From assembly GCF_002355155.1 (NCBI RefSeq), contig NZ_AP017369.1, positions 2,418,001 to 2,482,000 on the forward strand: a stretch of 64,000 nucleotides of DNA, given 5' to 3'. The position numbers and the translations under genes are program-made. Positions 10,618 to 20,470 of the stretch are shown here, one piece after another. Below the pieces are notes generated by a model. That model had not been told where the DNA came from, ran no database searches, and saw nothing but the letters and a program-made list of their open reading frames with translations. This DNA comes from Corynebacterium suranareeae. GTDB lineage: Bacteria; Actinomycetota; Actinomycetes; Mycobacteriales; Mycobacteriaceae. How positions within the stretch are numbered: position 1 is the stretch's first letter; each line of letters begins with the position of its first letter.

Positions 10618-10624
10618 TGTTTTT

Positions 10625-12229
10625 CTACTGTCCTTCCACATTCCGGCGAGAATCGCCGTTTGCCGAGCTACTGGTGGTGCTCTGGTTTTGGCTCTGGCTT
10701 GGGTTTTGGCTCTGGCTTAGGTTTGGTGCCATGTTGTGCAAAGCTTCTGCAACCCGCCACAAACGATCCGCATTAGACGCCTTTACCAGCACTACATCAT
10801 CGCGCTTTATACGCCTGCCAAGCAACTCAACAGCGCTCTCCACATCCGGCACGACGCTTGTCTGTACACCCAGATCTGCTGCTGATTGAGCAAGAGCTGC
10901 ACAGTTGGGATTTTCTCCCACTGTGATCAACTGCGAAACATTGTATTTCGCTAACTCACTACCAAGTTCAGCATGTGCCTGTGTGGCGTCTTCACCCAAC
11001 TCACCCATCTGCCCCAGCACCGCCCAACCAGTCGAATCAGGACGACCACTCACGGTATAAGCAAGTGCGGCAATTCCAGCACGCATAGAATCAGGGTTAG
11101 CGTTATAGGAATCATTGATCACTGTCACACCATCTGCACGAGTTTGCACATCCATGCGATGAGCCGATGTTGCAGAGTGAGATTCCAAACCAGCCACTAC
11201 TACATCAGGGGCAACACCTGCCTCAACCGCAATGGCAGCTGCCGCAAGTGCATTAGCAACCTGATGTTGTCCGAAAACCTGCAAGGTAACCGGCCACGAA
11301 CCATCTTTGGTGTTCAAAGTAAAACTAGCGCGAGCAACAGCATCTAAAGAGATATCAGATGCCCAATAGTCGGGATTGTGCACCGGGGAGCCATTCGCTG
11401 GGGCTTTAGTTGGGGCATTGGTTGAAAACCACACAACGCGTGCCTGGGTGCGCGATGCCATCTGTGCCACAAAAGGATCATCAGCATTAAGTACTGCTAC
11501 CCCACCTGCATTGGCAGCGGGCAGTGCTTCAATGATTTCACCCTTAGCTTGGGCGATATTATCCCGTGAACCAAACTCTCCTAGGTGAGCACTGCCCACG
11601 TTAAGTACAGCTGCAATTTTTGGTGGAGCAATCTCAGTCAAGTGCTTAATATGCCCGATACCGCGAGCTGACATCTCTGCAACCAAATACTTGGTATCAG
11701 CTGTACAGCGCAAAACGGTATGAGGAAGTCCAAGCTCATTGTTAAAAGACCCTGGAGGGGCAACCGTTGGCCCATCTTGGCTAAGAATCGTTGCAATAAA
11801 ATCCTTAGTCGACGTCTTTCCAGCAGATCCGGTAAGGGCTACAACGTTGAGCTGAAAACCTGCGACACATACGTCTACTACATTGCGTGCGAGCTTAGAT
11901 AATGCAGCAACGACAGCTGCGCCATGGCCGTTAGGATCATGCACATAGATATCAGCGTTGGAGTCCTCCACGACAACAGATGGCACCACGATCGCAGGGG
12001 CGTCAACCTCACGGGCAGCTAAAACCGCAACAGCTCCTTTTTCAATCGCAGCAGCAGCAAACTCATGTCCATCCACGCGAGCACCCGGAAGTGCTAAAAA
12101 TAGGCCACCTGGTGTTAAAGACCTCGAATCAAATTCCACGCTTGAGTACACAGGGGTGTCCGCCTGGGCGCCACCAGTTAACGTGCCGCCAACAATATCA
12201 GCGATCTCCCCAAGGGTCATTGTGATCAT
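10625..12229 (-). CDS. murF: UDP-N-acetylmuramoyl-tripeptide--D-alanyl-D-alanine ligase
   Basis: A 534-residue Mur ligase that adds D-Ala-D-Ala, completing the pentapeptide precursor. The P-loop is [12 protein letters not shown] (about residue 133), followed by [11 protein letters not shown] and [16 protein letters not shown]; the C-terminal domain has [13 protein letters not shown]. The last 30 or so residues are a low-complexity Ser/Gln/Asn tail ([13 protein letters not shown]) encoded by a short tandem repeat, longer than the family's catalytic fold needs. ATG at 12227-12229; an alternative ATG is three codons in. Nine bases lie between murE and this start. Confidence 0.97.
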   Translation of the reverse strand: MITMTLGEIADIVGGTLTGGAQADTPVYSSVEFDSRSLTPGGLFLALPGARVDGHEFAAAAIEKGAVAVLAAREVDAPAIVVPSVVVEDSNADIYVHDPNGHGAAVVAALSKLARNVVDVCVAGFQLNVVALTGSAGKTSTKDFIATILSQDGPTVAPPGSFNNELGLPHTVLRCTADTKYLVAEMSARGIGHIKHLTEIAPPKIAAVLNVGSAHLGEFGSRDNIAQAKGEIIEALPAANAGGVAVLNADDPFVAQMASRTQARVVWFSTNAPTKAPANGSPVHNPDYWASDISLDAVARASFTLNTKDGSWPVTLQVFGQHQVANALAAAAIAVEAGVAPDVVVAGLESHSATSAHRMDVQTRADGVTVINDSYNANPDSMRAGIAALAYTVSGRPDSTGWAVLGQMGELGEDATQAHAELGSELAKYNVSQLITVGENPNCAALAQSAADLGVQTSVVPDVESAVELLGRRIKRDDVVLVKASNADRLWRVAEALHNMAPNLSQSQNPSQSQNQSTTSSSANGDSRRNVEGQ

Positions 12230-12238
12230 AGTTGTGGC

Positions 12239-13804
12239 CTATCCTTTATCCGTTGTCTGAGCATCCGTTTTGTGAGAAAGCTTGTTGTGCAAAGCCTCTC
12301 GAACTTGCTCACGGTCATCAAAATGGTGAGTTACACCAGCAACCAGCTGCCCCACTTCATGGCCTTTTCCAGCTACTACAATGCCATCTCCTGGCTGCGC
12401 CCACTGGACAAGCACACGAATTGCCTCTGCGCGATCACCAATCTCTAGCACTTCAACCTCACGCGGGGATTCTGCAGCCCCATCATGCGCACCTTGGGTT
12501 ACAGCGGCACGGATGGTTGCTGGATCTTCAGACCGAGGATTGTCATCAGTGACAATAACCAGGTCAGCGCGTTGTGCTGACAATTGTCCCATGGGTCCCC
12601 GCTTAGTGGCATCTCGGTCACCGCCGGCGCCAATAACTACACCGAGTCGACCATCGATTTGTGCTCGCAACGTGTCTAGAACTGCTGCCACCGCAGCTGG
12701 CTTATGGGCATAATCCACCACGGCAAGGAAATCTTGTCCCTCATCGATGCGTTCCATGCGACCTGGAACGTGGACCTTAGACATACCTCTAGCAAAGGCC
12801 GAAGCATCCACTCCTACGCGTGTGGCAGCGGCAAAAGCGAGTGTAGCGTTTGCAATATTGAACGCACCTGGAAGGGCGAGTTCTACAGAATAAGACTCAT
12901 TTTCGGGAGTGACAATGTGGAATTGCTGTGCACCAGAGTCACCAACAGAAATATCTACTGCACGGAAATCTGCTTCTTGGCCCTGGGTAGACACCGTTTG
13001 CGCATTCGCAGCCTCTTCGGCCATGCGCACACCCCAAGAATCGTCAATGCACACCACATGCTTTTGAGCAGCTAATGGTGAATCAGCACGGAAGAACAAT
13101 GCTTTAGCATCAAAGTAATCTTCCATCGTGGGGTGGAAATCGAGGTGATCCTGAGACAAGTTGGTAAATGCAGCCACATCAAAATCAGATCCGGCAACGC
13201 GCCCCAAAGACAACGCATGGCTGGAAACTTCCATCACCACGTGGGATACGCCGTGATCACGCATGCGAGCGAATAAAGCCTGCAGTGTGGGTGCTTCCGG
13301 AGTGGTGAGTTTTGTTGGAACTGCCTCTCCATCGATGCGGGTACCAGTGGTGCCAATCAGACCCACCTTATGTCCGGCTTCTATGAGACCTTTTTCTAGA
13401 AGATAGCTAGTTGTAGTCTTCCCAGATGTTCCAGTCACACCAATGAGTGTGAAATCTTTCGAAGGCTCACCGTAAATCAAAGACGATGCTTGACCTAGAA
13501 CTTCTCGGATATTTCCTACGACCACTACAGGACGGGTTTCTCCCGCCTCGCGGAGGATTTCAAACCCTGCTTCATCTGTCAAAATTGCAACAGCGTTTGC
13601 TGCACCATCTTTGTGCGCAAACTGAGCACCATGGGTACGCGTTCCAGGCACAGCTGCAAAGACAGCCTCACGCTCTGGGAAATTGGAGGAGTCTAAACCG
13701 ATCGCAGAAAGGGAAAGATCTGCTGCGGTATCAGCGGCATCAGCAGAATCTCCAACAAGAGTGCCACCAATTATTTTGGTGAGATCCAGCAAGGTTATTG
13801 CCAT
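12239..13804 (-). CDS. murE: UDP-MurNAc-L-alanyl-D-glutamate--2,6-diaminopimelate ligase
   Basis: A 521-residue Mur ligase that adds the third stem residue. The P-loop is VTGTSGKTTTSYLLE, and the later motif TDDNPRSEDP is the DNPR signature of enzymes that use meso-diaminopimelate rather than lysine, in line with the meso-DAP wall of Corynebacterium. I chose the ATG at 13802-13804 because GGAGGAGA precedes it at ideal spacing; an in-frame extension of 24 codons upstream lacks such support. About 125 bases separate it from ftsI. Confidence 0.97.
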   Translation of the reverse strand: MAITLLDLTKIIGGTLVGDSADAADTAADLSLSAIGLDSSNFPEREAVFAAVPGTRTHGAQFAHKDGAANAVAILTDEAGFEILREAGETRPVVVVGNIREVLGQASSLIYGEPSKDFTLIGVTGTSGKTTTSYLLEKGLIEAGHKVGLIGTTGTRIDGEAVPTKLTTPEAPTLQALFARMRDHGVSHVVMEVSSHALSLGRVAGSDFDVAAFTNLSQDHLDFHPTMEDYFDAKALFFRADSPLAAQKHVVCIDDSWGVRMAEEAANAQTVSTQGQEADFRAVDISVGDSGAQQFHIVTPENESYSVELALPGAFNIANATLAFAAATRVGVDASAFARGMSKVHVPGRMERIDEGQDFLAVVDYAHKPAAVAAVLDTLRAQIDGRLGVVIGAGGDRDATKRGPMGQLSAQRADLVIVTDDNPRSEDPATIRAAVTQGAHDGAAESPREVEVLEIGDRAEAIRVLVQWAQPGDGIVVAGKGHEVGQLVAGVTHHFDDREQVREALHNKLSHKTDAQTTDKG

Positions 13805-13928
13805 GATTGTCTCCTCCACAGGTCGAGTAATAAAAGTTTTAAAGACGGGCACTTGGGTGATGCCCTTAAAGTTCACGCAGGTTCTAAATGTTGATTATGA
13901 AATTCTACAAAAGTCATTGCCTTAAGCT

Positions 13929-16043
13929 CTATTGAGCTTGAAGAACAATGGGCTCCGTTTCTGCTGATAGCGGAATATTGTCACGGTTGAGTAACCACGT
14001 AGCGATATCTTTGAACAGTGGTGCTGCTGTTTGTCCACCACCGCCGTGTACGCCTCGCTCTGGTTCATCGAGCATGATGGCAACCACAAATCGTGGATCA
14101 TCTGCGGGAGCGATGCCAGCGAAAGTAATCCAGTATTGGGAGTTTGAATACGCGCCGGTATTTGGATCTACTTTCTGAGCTGTACCTGTTTTACCGGAGA
14201 TTTGGTATCCCTCAATTGCAGCATCCGGTGCTGTACCCTGCTGGACACCCGTTGGGTCAACCTGGGTGACTGACCTAAACATATCCACGGTGGTTCGTGC
14301 AGCTTCAGCGCTTACTACTTGAACAGTATCTGGTTCTGGTTGTTCCAAAACTGTTCCATCAGAGTCGGTAACACTCTTAATGATCCGAGGCTCAATACGC
14401 TCACCATCATTAGCCAGGGCTTGGTAGATGCCAGCCATTTGCAGTGTGGTGATAGACATACCTTGACCGATTGGAAGGTTGGCAAATGTGCCACCAGACC
14501 ATTGTTCCCGGGCAGGTAACAAACCTTGAGACTCACTCGGAAGCTCAATGCCGGTTGATTGGCCAACACCAAATCGCTCTAGGTATTCAGCAAATTTGTC
14601 CTCGCCAAGCCGCTCAGCAAGCATCAGGGTGCCAACATTTGAAGACTTACCAAACACGCCCGCAGTGGTATAAGGCACCACGCCGTGCTCCCATGCGTCC
14701 CGGACTGAAACTCCGGCCATTTCAATACTGCCCGGAACTTGCAGCACCTCGTCTGGGGTAGACAGTCCTTCTTGGATAACTCCGGCGGCCGTGATTACTT
14801 TAGCCACAGAACCAGGTTCAAAGGGGTGAGTCACAGAAGGGTTATCAAAGCTTTTTCCCTGCTCAATTTGCTTTCCGGTGTCCTCATTGGGGTTGATGGT
14901 ATCGGTATTTGCCATCGCCAATACTTCAGCTGTTTTAGCATCAAGAACCACTGCTGAAGCATTTTCAGCCCCAGAGTTTGCTTTCGCTTGCTCCAATGCC
15001 TGTTGGACATAAGTTTGGAGGTCAAGATCAATCGTGAGTTCAACATTGGCGCCGTCAATCGCAGGGATCTGATCTCTTAACGTGCCGGGAATTGCCTGTC
15101 CCAAAATTGACATGTCTTGCGTAGAACGACCATTGTTGCCAGCAAGTAATGAATCATTGGATGCCTCAAAACCAAACTGGCCTTCACCATCCATGCTGAT
15201 GCGGCCAATAATGTTCTCACCGATTGCACCGTTAGGGTACTGACGGATGTCTTGATGATCCGCAGCCACGCTTGGCATTTCATCGGTAATTTCTGATGCT
15301 ACATCTGGATCCACATTGCGAACCAAAACCTCATACTGACTGTCAGCATTCAGCTTGTCCAAGATCTCCTCAGAAGAAATCCCAGTCACATCTTGATCAT
15401 GAGATTTGATGATCTCTGGGATGCGATCTGCAATATTTTGAATGCGTTCTTCTACCTTGTCGGACAAGATTGTCTCCCGCTGTTCAGCGGAGGCAAAAAC
15501 ATACTCATTGCCCTCTTCAATAGTGACATAGCTAGCCACATTTTCTGGATCTGTTTCGTCAGCAGCCAGACGCAGGGCCAGATCAGTTCCGGTGCGTAAC
15601 TCTTCCCGCATGATATTGGGCGAAACTGTGAGGGATCGTGCCTGCATGGTGTACGCAAGCTGATTTCCTTCACGGTCCATAATTGTCCCGCGTCGTGCAG
15701 GATCAACATAAACACGTGTGCGCTGCTCTGAAGCATTCAGAGACAGCTCCGGTCCCCACACAACTTGAACCCAACCAAGCCGGATGATTAAAACTCCAGC
15801 CAGCACCAAGGCAATGGCAGTAACCATGTTGACGCGTCGTTTGTGCGCGCCACCGTTTGATGAAGATTGAGGTCGATAGGTCACGCCATCTTCTTGAGGC
15901 ATGCCTTTAGACTTGCGGCTTCTGCGGCTAAGTTCGCGCTCCCTGGCAGCCCTTCTACTTTCGTCCTGATATGCCGAACGGCGGGACGTGTCTTCACGTC
16001 CCGCTCGATCGCCTCGACTTCTGCCATTGCTGGGGAAAGTCAC
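13929..16043 (-). CDS. ftsI: Septal transpeptidase FtsI (class B PBP3)
   Basis: A 704-residue class B penicillin-binding protein cross-linking septal peptidoglycan. A basic cytoplasmic tail of about 75 residues precedes one transmembrane helix (VNMVTAIALVLAGVLII). The pedestal follows, then the transpeptidase domain with the active-site serine in PGSVAKVI, the SxN motif in KSSNVGTL and KTG in ISGKTGTAQK. The GTG start at 16041-16043 overlaps the ftsL stop by four bases (GTGA), a translational coupling signature. It acts with FtsW. Confidence 0.97.
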   Translation of the reverse strand: MTFPSNGRSRGDRAGREDTSRRSAYQDESRRAARERELSRRSRKSKGMPQEDGVTYRPQSSSNGGAHKRRVNMVTAIALVLAGVLIIRLGWVQVVWGPELSLNASEQRTRVYVDPARRGTIMDREGNQLAYTMQARSLTVSPNIMREELRTGTDLALRLAADETDPENVASYVTIEEGNEYVFASAEQRETILSDKVEERIQNIADRIPEIIKSHDQDVTGISSEEILDKLNADSQYEVLVRNVDPDVASEITDEMPSVAADHQDIRQYPNGAIGENIIGRISMDGEGQFGFEASNDSLLAGNNGRSTQDMSILGQAIPGTLRDQIPAIDGANVELTIDLDLQTYVQQALEQAKANSGAENASAVVLDAKTAEVLAMANTDTINPNEDTGKQIEQGKSFDNPSVTHPFEPGSVAKVITAAGVIQEGLSTPDEVLQVPGSIEMAGVSVRDAWEHGVVPYTTAGVFGKSSNVGTLMLAERLGEDKFAEYLERFGVGQSTGIELPSESQGLLPAREQWSGGTFANLPIGQGMSITTLQMAGIYQALANDGERIEPRIIKSVTDSDGTVLEQPEPDTVQVVSAEAARTTVDMFRSVTQVDPTGVQQGTAPDAAIEGYQISGKTGTAQKVDPNTGAYSNSQYWITFAGIAPADDPRFVVAIMLDEPERGVHGGGGQTAAPLFKDIATWLLNRDNIPLSAETEPIVLQAQ

Positions 16044-16837
16044 TGCCCTGCGCCACCTGCTTGTCCTGTGGTAGCCGCATAAGGAACAGGGTTACTCTGA
16101 TACGGCGGAGCTGCTGCTTCTTGTGGAATTGCCTGAAGGTTTTCAGTCACTGCATTAGTTTCATCAGGGTTACTTGATGCCCGATTAGGTCGGGTCTGTT
16201 GTCCGTTGATGTCAACTATAGGGCGTGTGTCTGGGTTAGCTGCACGCTCTTCTACAATCTCACCGTTTTCTTGAACAGCAAGCACGCCTGGTTCAACTGG
16301 TGAGACTAGCCCCATCGCGGTAGCATTCGCTGCCAGCGTGGATGCAGAGCGAGCATCTTCAACATCGCGGTTAAGCGATTCAATGCGGTTGCTCAAATCC
16401 GTCTCGGTTGCCTGCAACTCTTGAAGCTGGAATGTCTGCTGCGTTGACGTACCGGATAGTCCCATCGTTGCGCCAACACCAATGCACAGCAAGATGACCA
16501 CCAGCACCGATAGTTGAATTACTTTAGGATCAGCACGCTTAGCCTCCACACGACGGCCACGCACAGACATCACCTGCTGGGATCCCAGCTTGTGCTGCAT
16601 CAAGCGCTTACGCGTTGGCTGCGCGCCCGGGTTTACTAGGGCCCGGGTGGTGTGGCGTCGTTCCGGCGCCGCTTCACGGCGAGGTTGTGTGCTTATCGAC
16701 GCACCCCTCCCCGACGCCTCCGCTGTGGAGAAATCTCTACTCACCGACACCCGACGGCCATATCTGGGGTCGGTGTCAGCAACACGACGATCTCGAATCT
16801 TTCCCGACTCTGTGCGGGAACCATTTGTCATTGTCAT
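16040..16837 (-). CDS. ftsL: FtsL-like divisome protein
   Basis: A 265-residue single-pass membrane protein. It has a basic cytoplasmic region of about 100 residues, one helix ([21 protein letters not shown], near 105-125), then a heptad-like segment ([20 protein letters not shown]) typical of FtsL/DivIC. The helix-coil core ends in [10 protein letters not shown], and a Pro/Asn/Gln-rich tail of about 85 residues follows. Sequence similarity in this family is low, so assignment rests on topology and its place between rsmH and ftsI. ATGA overlap with rsmH and GTGA overlap with ftsI tie the three together. Confidence 0.88.
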   Translation of the reverse strand: MTMTNGSRTESGKIRDRRVADTDPRYGRRVSVSRDFSTAEASGRGASISTQPRREAAPERRHTTRALVNPGAQPTRKRLMQHKLGSQQVMSVRGRRVEAKRADPKVIQLSVLVVILLCIGVGATMGLSGTSTQQTFQLQELQATETDLSNRIESLNRDVEDARSASTLAANATAMGLVSPVEPGVLAVQENGEIVEERAANPDTRPIVDINGQQTRPNRASSNPDETNAVTENLQAIPQEAAAPPYQSNPVPYAATTGQAGGAGQ

Positions 16838-17847
16838 GAGAGGTCTCCTGAGTTGTTAGCGATTCTTTCGATTGCTCTCACCTTCACAGGTGCAGCACGG
16901 GGGTTTTCTTCTATTTCAGCTTCTGAGGCTGTTTCGGCCCCACGGGTAACCTGCTTAAACTGCGGTGCAGTTCCAGGAAGATCCACAGGCAAACCGGGAG
17001 GTGTTTTCGAGGTAGTTAGATCCGTAAAGAATTTCTTTACCAGCTTGTCTTCATGGGACTGATAGCTCATAAAGACAGCACGCCCACCTACGTTGAGTGC
17101 ATCAGTAATTTGCGGAAGCACGTTCTTTAAAGAATCAAGCTCGTTGTTCACCTCAACGCGCAACGCCTGGAATGTACGTTTGGCTGGGTGCCCTCCGGTG
17201 CGTCGGGTAGCTGCCGGAATGGTGTCGTACAAAAGCTCCACCAAACGAGCCGAGGTGGTAAATGGTTCTTTCTCACGCTCTTTAAGAACCGCTGACGCGA
17301 TCTTTCCTGCGAAACGCTCATCACCATAGGTCTTTAGGATCCGTGCGATATCGCCGTGAGAGTACGTGTTCAAGATATCCGCAGCAGTAATGCCTTGAGT
17401 TGGATCCATACGCATATCAAGTGGTGCATCAGTACGGTAAGCAAAACCACGCTCCACCTGATCTAGCTGCATGGAAGAAACTCCCAGATCAAAAAGTGCG
17501 CCTGAGATTCCATGAGTCCTAGCAAGATCAATGATTGCGCCCTCGGCGGATTCTAAAACCTCGCTAAGTCCGTCGAAACGCGTTTGAACGCCGATGAAGC
17601 GCTCCCCGAAAGGCGCGAGCCGCTGGCGAGCATCTGTTAAGGCATTGTGGTCTCGGTCAAGCCCGATCAAGCGTGCTTTTGGAAACGTTTTAAGGAAAAA
17701 CTCAGCGTGACCACCGGCACCAAGGGTCGCATCAACAATGACCGCGTTGTCTCCCATTGCTTCCACGTGCGTTGCGATCAATGCTGCCATTCGATCACGC
17801 ATTACGGGAACGTGTCCGTGGTTGCCATCCAAGGAAAAATCTTCCAT
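16834..17847 (-). CDS. rsmH: 16S rRNA m4C1402 N4-methyltransferase RsmH (MraW)
   Basis: A 337-residue SAM-dependent enzyme that methylates the N4 of C1402 in 16S rRNA. The SAM-binding start [26 protein letters not shown] and the family motif [20 protein letters not shown] are clear, as is [19 protein letters not shown] chose the ATG at 17845-17847, which follows a strong AGGGGGGAA site and gives the normal length; a 70-codon upstream extension is spurious. It lies 246 bases downstream of mraZ. Confidence 0.97.
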   Translation of the reverse strand: MEDFSLDGNHGHVPVMRDRMAALIATHVEAMGDNAVIVDATLGAGGHAEFFLKTFPKARLIGLDRDHNALTDARQRLAPFGERFIGVQTRFDGLSEVLESAEGAIIDLARTHGISGALFDLGVSSMQLDQVERGFAYRTDAPLDMRMDPTQGITAADILNTYSHGDIARILKTYGDERFAGKIASAVLKEREKEPFTTSARLVELLYDTIPAATRRTGGHPAKRTFQALRVEVNNELDSLKNVLPQITDALNVGGRAVFMSYQSHEDKLVKKFFTDLTTSKTPPGLPVDLPGTAPQFKQVTRGAETASEAEIEENPRAAPVKVRAIERIANNSGDLS

Positions 17848-18093
17848 GTGCGTGTTCCCCCCTTTTCCTGCCGGCCTAGATGTCCAATGTCTTGTACTTA
17901 TGTTTGTGGATAAAAAAACTGCGCGACAATGTTTTAGCCACTTATCACGCAGTCCATTTCCACAAATCACGGAGTGCGTACAGGGCCCCACTCGAAAAGT
18001 CTCGATCTGGTATCGGGGAAGTACACCAGAGCTACTTCTCGAGCAGAGTCCATACACGCGCTCCCTGCCAAATTAGGCAGTATTGCTCGTTTC

Positions 18094-18525
18094 CTAGAGC
18101 AATCCACCAAGGACATCATCTTCAGCTGCTGAGAAGGCAGCCTCCGTCTCTTCCTGATACGCGGCCCAGGCTTGAGCGTCCCAAATCTCCAGAAAATCCA
18201 CCGAACCAATCACGACACACTCTTTGGTCAGCCCCGCATACGTGCGATGCGCCGCCGATAAAGTAATGCGCCCTTGGCCATCTGGTCGTTGTTCATCCGC
18301 GCTTGCTGCAAGGTTTCGAATAAACGCACGTGCCTCAGGGTTTGTCCGTGAAACTGCAGCTGCCTTGCGAGCCCTAGCTGCAAATTCTTCTTTCGGATAA
18401 ACCGCGAGACTGTGATCTTGACCTTTTGTCACCATCAATCCCCCCGCAAGGTCCTCACGGAACTTTGCCGGAAGAGTCAGCCTGCCTTTGTCATCGAGTT
18501 TCGGGGTGTAGGTACCAAGGAACAT
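18094..18525 (-). CDS. mraZ: Transcriptional regulator MraZ
   Basis: A 143-residue MraZ protein with two AbrB-like repeats: [25 protein letters not shown] and the second centred on [16 protein letters not shown]. MraZ forms rings and binds arrays of TGGGN, repressing the dcw promoter in E. coli; in C. glutamicum it has been linked to control of cell division genes. It is the first gene of the cluster. ATG start with an AAGGGGA site. Three correctly spaced TGGGN boxes lie upstream at 18637-18661, suggesting autoregulation. Confidence 0.97.
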   Translation of the reverse strand: MFLGTYTPKLDDKGRLTLPAKFREDLAGGLMVTKGQDHSLAVYPKEEFAARARKAAAVSRTNPEARAFIRNLAASADEQRPDGQGRITLSAAHRTYAGLTKECVVIGSVDFLEIWDAQAWAAYQEETEAAFSAAEDDVLGGLL

Positions 18526-18636
18526 CCTTGAAGTCCCCTTTCCCAGCTACTCAGTGGCTTAAACAGAACCAACAATTCAGTTTGTCTCTGAGGGTGCGAA
18601 GCAGTCTCTCATGCAAGACCACCACGCACCGCTGCA

Positions 18637-18661
18637 GCCCACAATACCCCACTTTCCCCCA
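18637..18661 (-). promoter_or_regulatory. Putative MraZ operator (three TGGGN boxes)
   Basis: On the minus strand the boxes TGGGG (18657-18661), TGGGG (18647-18651) and TGGGC (18637-18641) recur with an exact 10-base period, so spacers are five bases each. This is the MraZ-box layout described for E. coli. The array starts 112 bases before the mraZ ATG. Binding is inferred from pattern only. Confidence 0.75.
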
Positions 18662-18944
18662 CCTGAATCAAGTGTTGCATCCATATTCCCCCACCGGCAG
18701 ACAATCAACGCAGGTCATAGGCATAAAAAGAAAGTGGGGGTTGTTTTCGTGTCGCCCCCAAAACTCAACAACATTTTTCACACCACCCACTTAAGGCCAT
18801 TTTTGCAGCACCTTCACCTCACTCACCTTTCGACTCATTTCCATCAATCTTCCAGGGGAAATGGCAGCAAACAAGCCAAAAACTCTTAATCTTCTTATCA
18901 AACTCTTAGAATTTTGGATCCTAGAAATTTGCCTCAATAGCAAG

Positions 18945-18982
18945 TGGGGGAAGGTGGGGACTCTCGGTGGGAGGAAGTGGGG
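18945..18982 (+). promoter_or_regulatory. Second TGGGN array (MraZ-box-like)
   Basis: Plus-strand boxes TGGGG at 18945, TGGGG at 18955, TGGGA at 18968 and TGGGG at 18978 form two pairs, each with a five-base spacer, separated by a 13-base step. Orientation is opposite to the array next to mraZ, about 300 bases away. No convincing gene follows on the plus strand. G-rich sequence by chance is the main alternative. Confidence 0.45.
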
Positions 18983-19201
18983 ATTGATCCTAACCGCCCC
19001 GGCCCCGAAGTATCAGCCGGATTTCATGACACCAAGGCCATCAACTTTCCTCACAACGCGAGGTTTTAACTATCGCCTTCTGCGACCAGGTAAGTATTTG
19101 CGTCATCCGTTTACGCGCCGTGGGCGCCGTGGGTTAGAAACGACTTTAATGAGGTCACTCTTGACCCCCATCGCCAGGTCGTACGCCTCACTTCACCTGG
19201 T

Positions 19202-19236
19202 GACCAAGAATGCTTATCCCCGAAAAGCTTCTGGTC
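19202..19236 (+). repeat. GACCAA hairpin repeat, copy A
   Basis: Inverted repeat GACCAAG...CTGGTC with a loop of about 20 bases. Its left flank from 19151 (GAGGTCACT, then CGCCTCACTTC) matches the flank of the copy at 25657, and its right flank ATACAGAACGTT resembles the ATACGACGTT of that copy. Part of a family of at least five, perhaps seven, intergenic copies in this window. Confidence 0.6.
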
Positions 19237-19274
19237 ATACAGAACGTTTTCCAGCCCTCCCAACTAGCCCTGGT

Positions 19275-19309
19275 GACCAAAAACCGTTAATACCCTCATG
19301 GGTTTGGCC
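19275..19309 (+). repeat. GACCAA hairpin repeat, copy B
   Basis: Inverted repeat GACCAAA...TTTGGCC with one mismatch in the arms. Left flank CCTGGT matches the copy at 19202; right flank ATATACGACGGTT matches the copy at 25657. Confidence 0.55.
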
Positions 19310-19675
19310 ATATACGACGGTTCTTAAAAACTCCCCACAAGATCCTGCCCCAAGTTGACACACAACCACCACATCCCCAGGTGGCGGTGCACACACCGAC
19401 TGCACCACCAACTTCCACCCACATCGGGATAGATGTTCAACCGGAGGGTAAAGCGACCTAGATTAGCTAAGTAACTCAAGGATCCATGTTGGGCGAACAC
19501 TTCCGTTTACCAACCCCCGATGCGTATTCGACAACAAGATGTTCTGATTTTGGCCACCTTTTCCGATCTTGATGCTGAATTTAGGCAGGCATGGAACACG
19601 GAAATATGAAGTTGCCCTTTGCCAGGATTGGGATGACTTTCATGTAATGCGCGCAGATTTAGCTATCCATAGAGA

Positions 19676-19715
19676 AGTGAGGAGCCACAGCCGATTAAAG
19701 CTGTAGCCCCTCACT
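19676..19715 (-). terminator. Hairpin downstream of the DUF3040 gene
   Basis: Arms AGTGAGGAGCCACAGC (19676-19691) and GCTGTAGCCCCTCACT (19700-19715) pair over 16 positions with two mismatches and an 8-base loop. It follows the stop of the DUF3040 gene on the minus strand. The T-run is weak. Confidence 0.6.
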
Positions 19716-19758
19716 GAATTACCCAACGGTGTTGGGAGAAGTCTTATTTAGTTACTTT

Positions 19759-20181
19759 CTACTTATTTCCCTCAAATCGACGACGGAAGTTTTCCTCCAT
19801 CTTATCCCCGATTGTGGAATTTCCTGGCTGGCGATTCTTCGCATTGGAGGTGCGAGAGGCGACGGTGATCTTATTTGATCCATCTCCGCGCAACATCCAC
19901 ACTCCCGAGCCAAACATGACCAAGAATCCGATAATTCCGAGCGCAACGAACCACAATGTTTGCTGGCTTAATGCGACGCCGGCAACAAGAAATACAAGTC
20001 CGAGTACGAAAAGTGCGATTCCCCTGAGGGTTAATCCACCGCCTGTTAGGCCATTGTTACTTGCAACCGCTTTTCCAAATTTCGGATCATCTGCCATGAG
20101 CGCCTGCTCAATTTCGCGCAGTGCCCGTTGCTCCTGCTCTGAAAGTGACACGATGTCCTCCCGGTGGTTGTGTTGAGACAT
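19759..20181 (-). CDS. DUF3040 domain membrane protein
   Basis: A 140-residue protein of the actinobacterial DUF3040 family, function unknown. The cytoplasmic N-terminus has the family motif LSEQEQRALREIEQALMADDPKF. Two adjacent transmembrane helices follow (about residues 51-70 and 75-95), then a polar C-terminus ending in basic residues. Homologues sit close to the dcw cluster in mycobacteria as well. ATG start. A hairpin follows the stop. Confidence 0.88.
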   Translation of the reverse strand: MSQHNHREDIVSLSEQEQRALREIEQALMADDPKFGKAVASNNGLTGGGLTLRGIALFVLGLVFLVAGVALSQQTLWFVALGIIGFLVMFGSGVWMLRGDGSNKITVASRTSNAKNRQPGNSTIGDKMEENFRRRFEGNK

Positions 20182-20470
20182 TTTTTCTTCTATGCCTTAT
20201 TAACGCCCAGAATATCCAGATTGTTCCCCGTTATGCCAATAACGATTGAATCGAGGGGGTTACCCCTACTTCCCGTAGGCTCCGTTTTTGACACGGTGCC
20301 GTATCTCAGAGACCGCCAGCTGAGACAAATCAGTAAAAAGTGCAGCATGAACAGTGTTTTAAGTGGATGTAATAAGTTCCGAAACACCCACCACCACTAC
20401 CCCCGTTTGGAGCCCCGCCAGGATTTCAGTAGACGAAGATCACAGAAGTCTCGGGCGTCAAGATCGGCCC

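Larger units (their letters stand above)
18662..19675. other. Gene-free stretch upstream of mraZ
   Basis: About 1 kb without a convincing gene. The longest reading frame (18861-19358, plus) lacks a ribosome site and any recognisable domain, and overlaps repeats. The stretch holds the second TGGGN array (18945-18982) and two hairpin repeats (19202-19236, 19275-19309). The mraZ promoter must lie at its left end. From 19380 to 19675 I see nothing identifiable. Confidence 0.6.

Noticed and set aside
18861..19358. 165-codon plus-strand frame in the gene-free stretch
   Set aside because: No ribosome site, no recognisable domain, composition unlike neighbours, and it runs through two hairpin repeats.
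19495..19610. Short plus-strand frame beginning MLGEHFRLPTPDAY
   Set aside because: It stops after 28 codons and matches nothing I recognise; a gene remnant cannot be shown.
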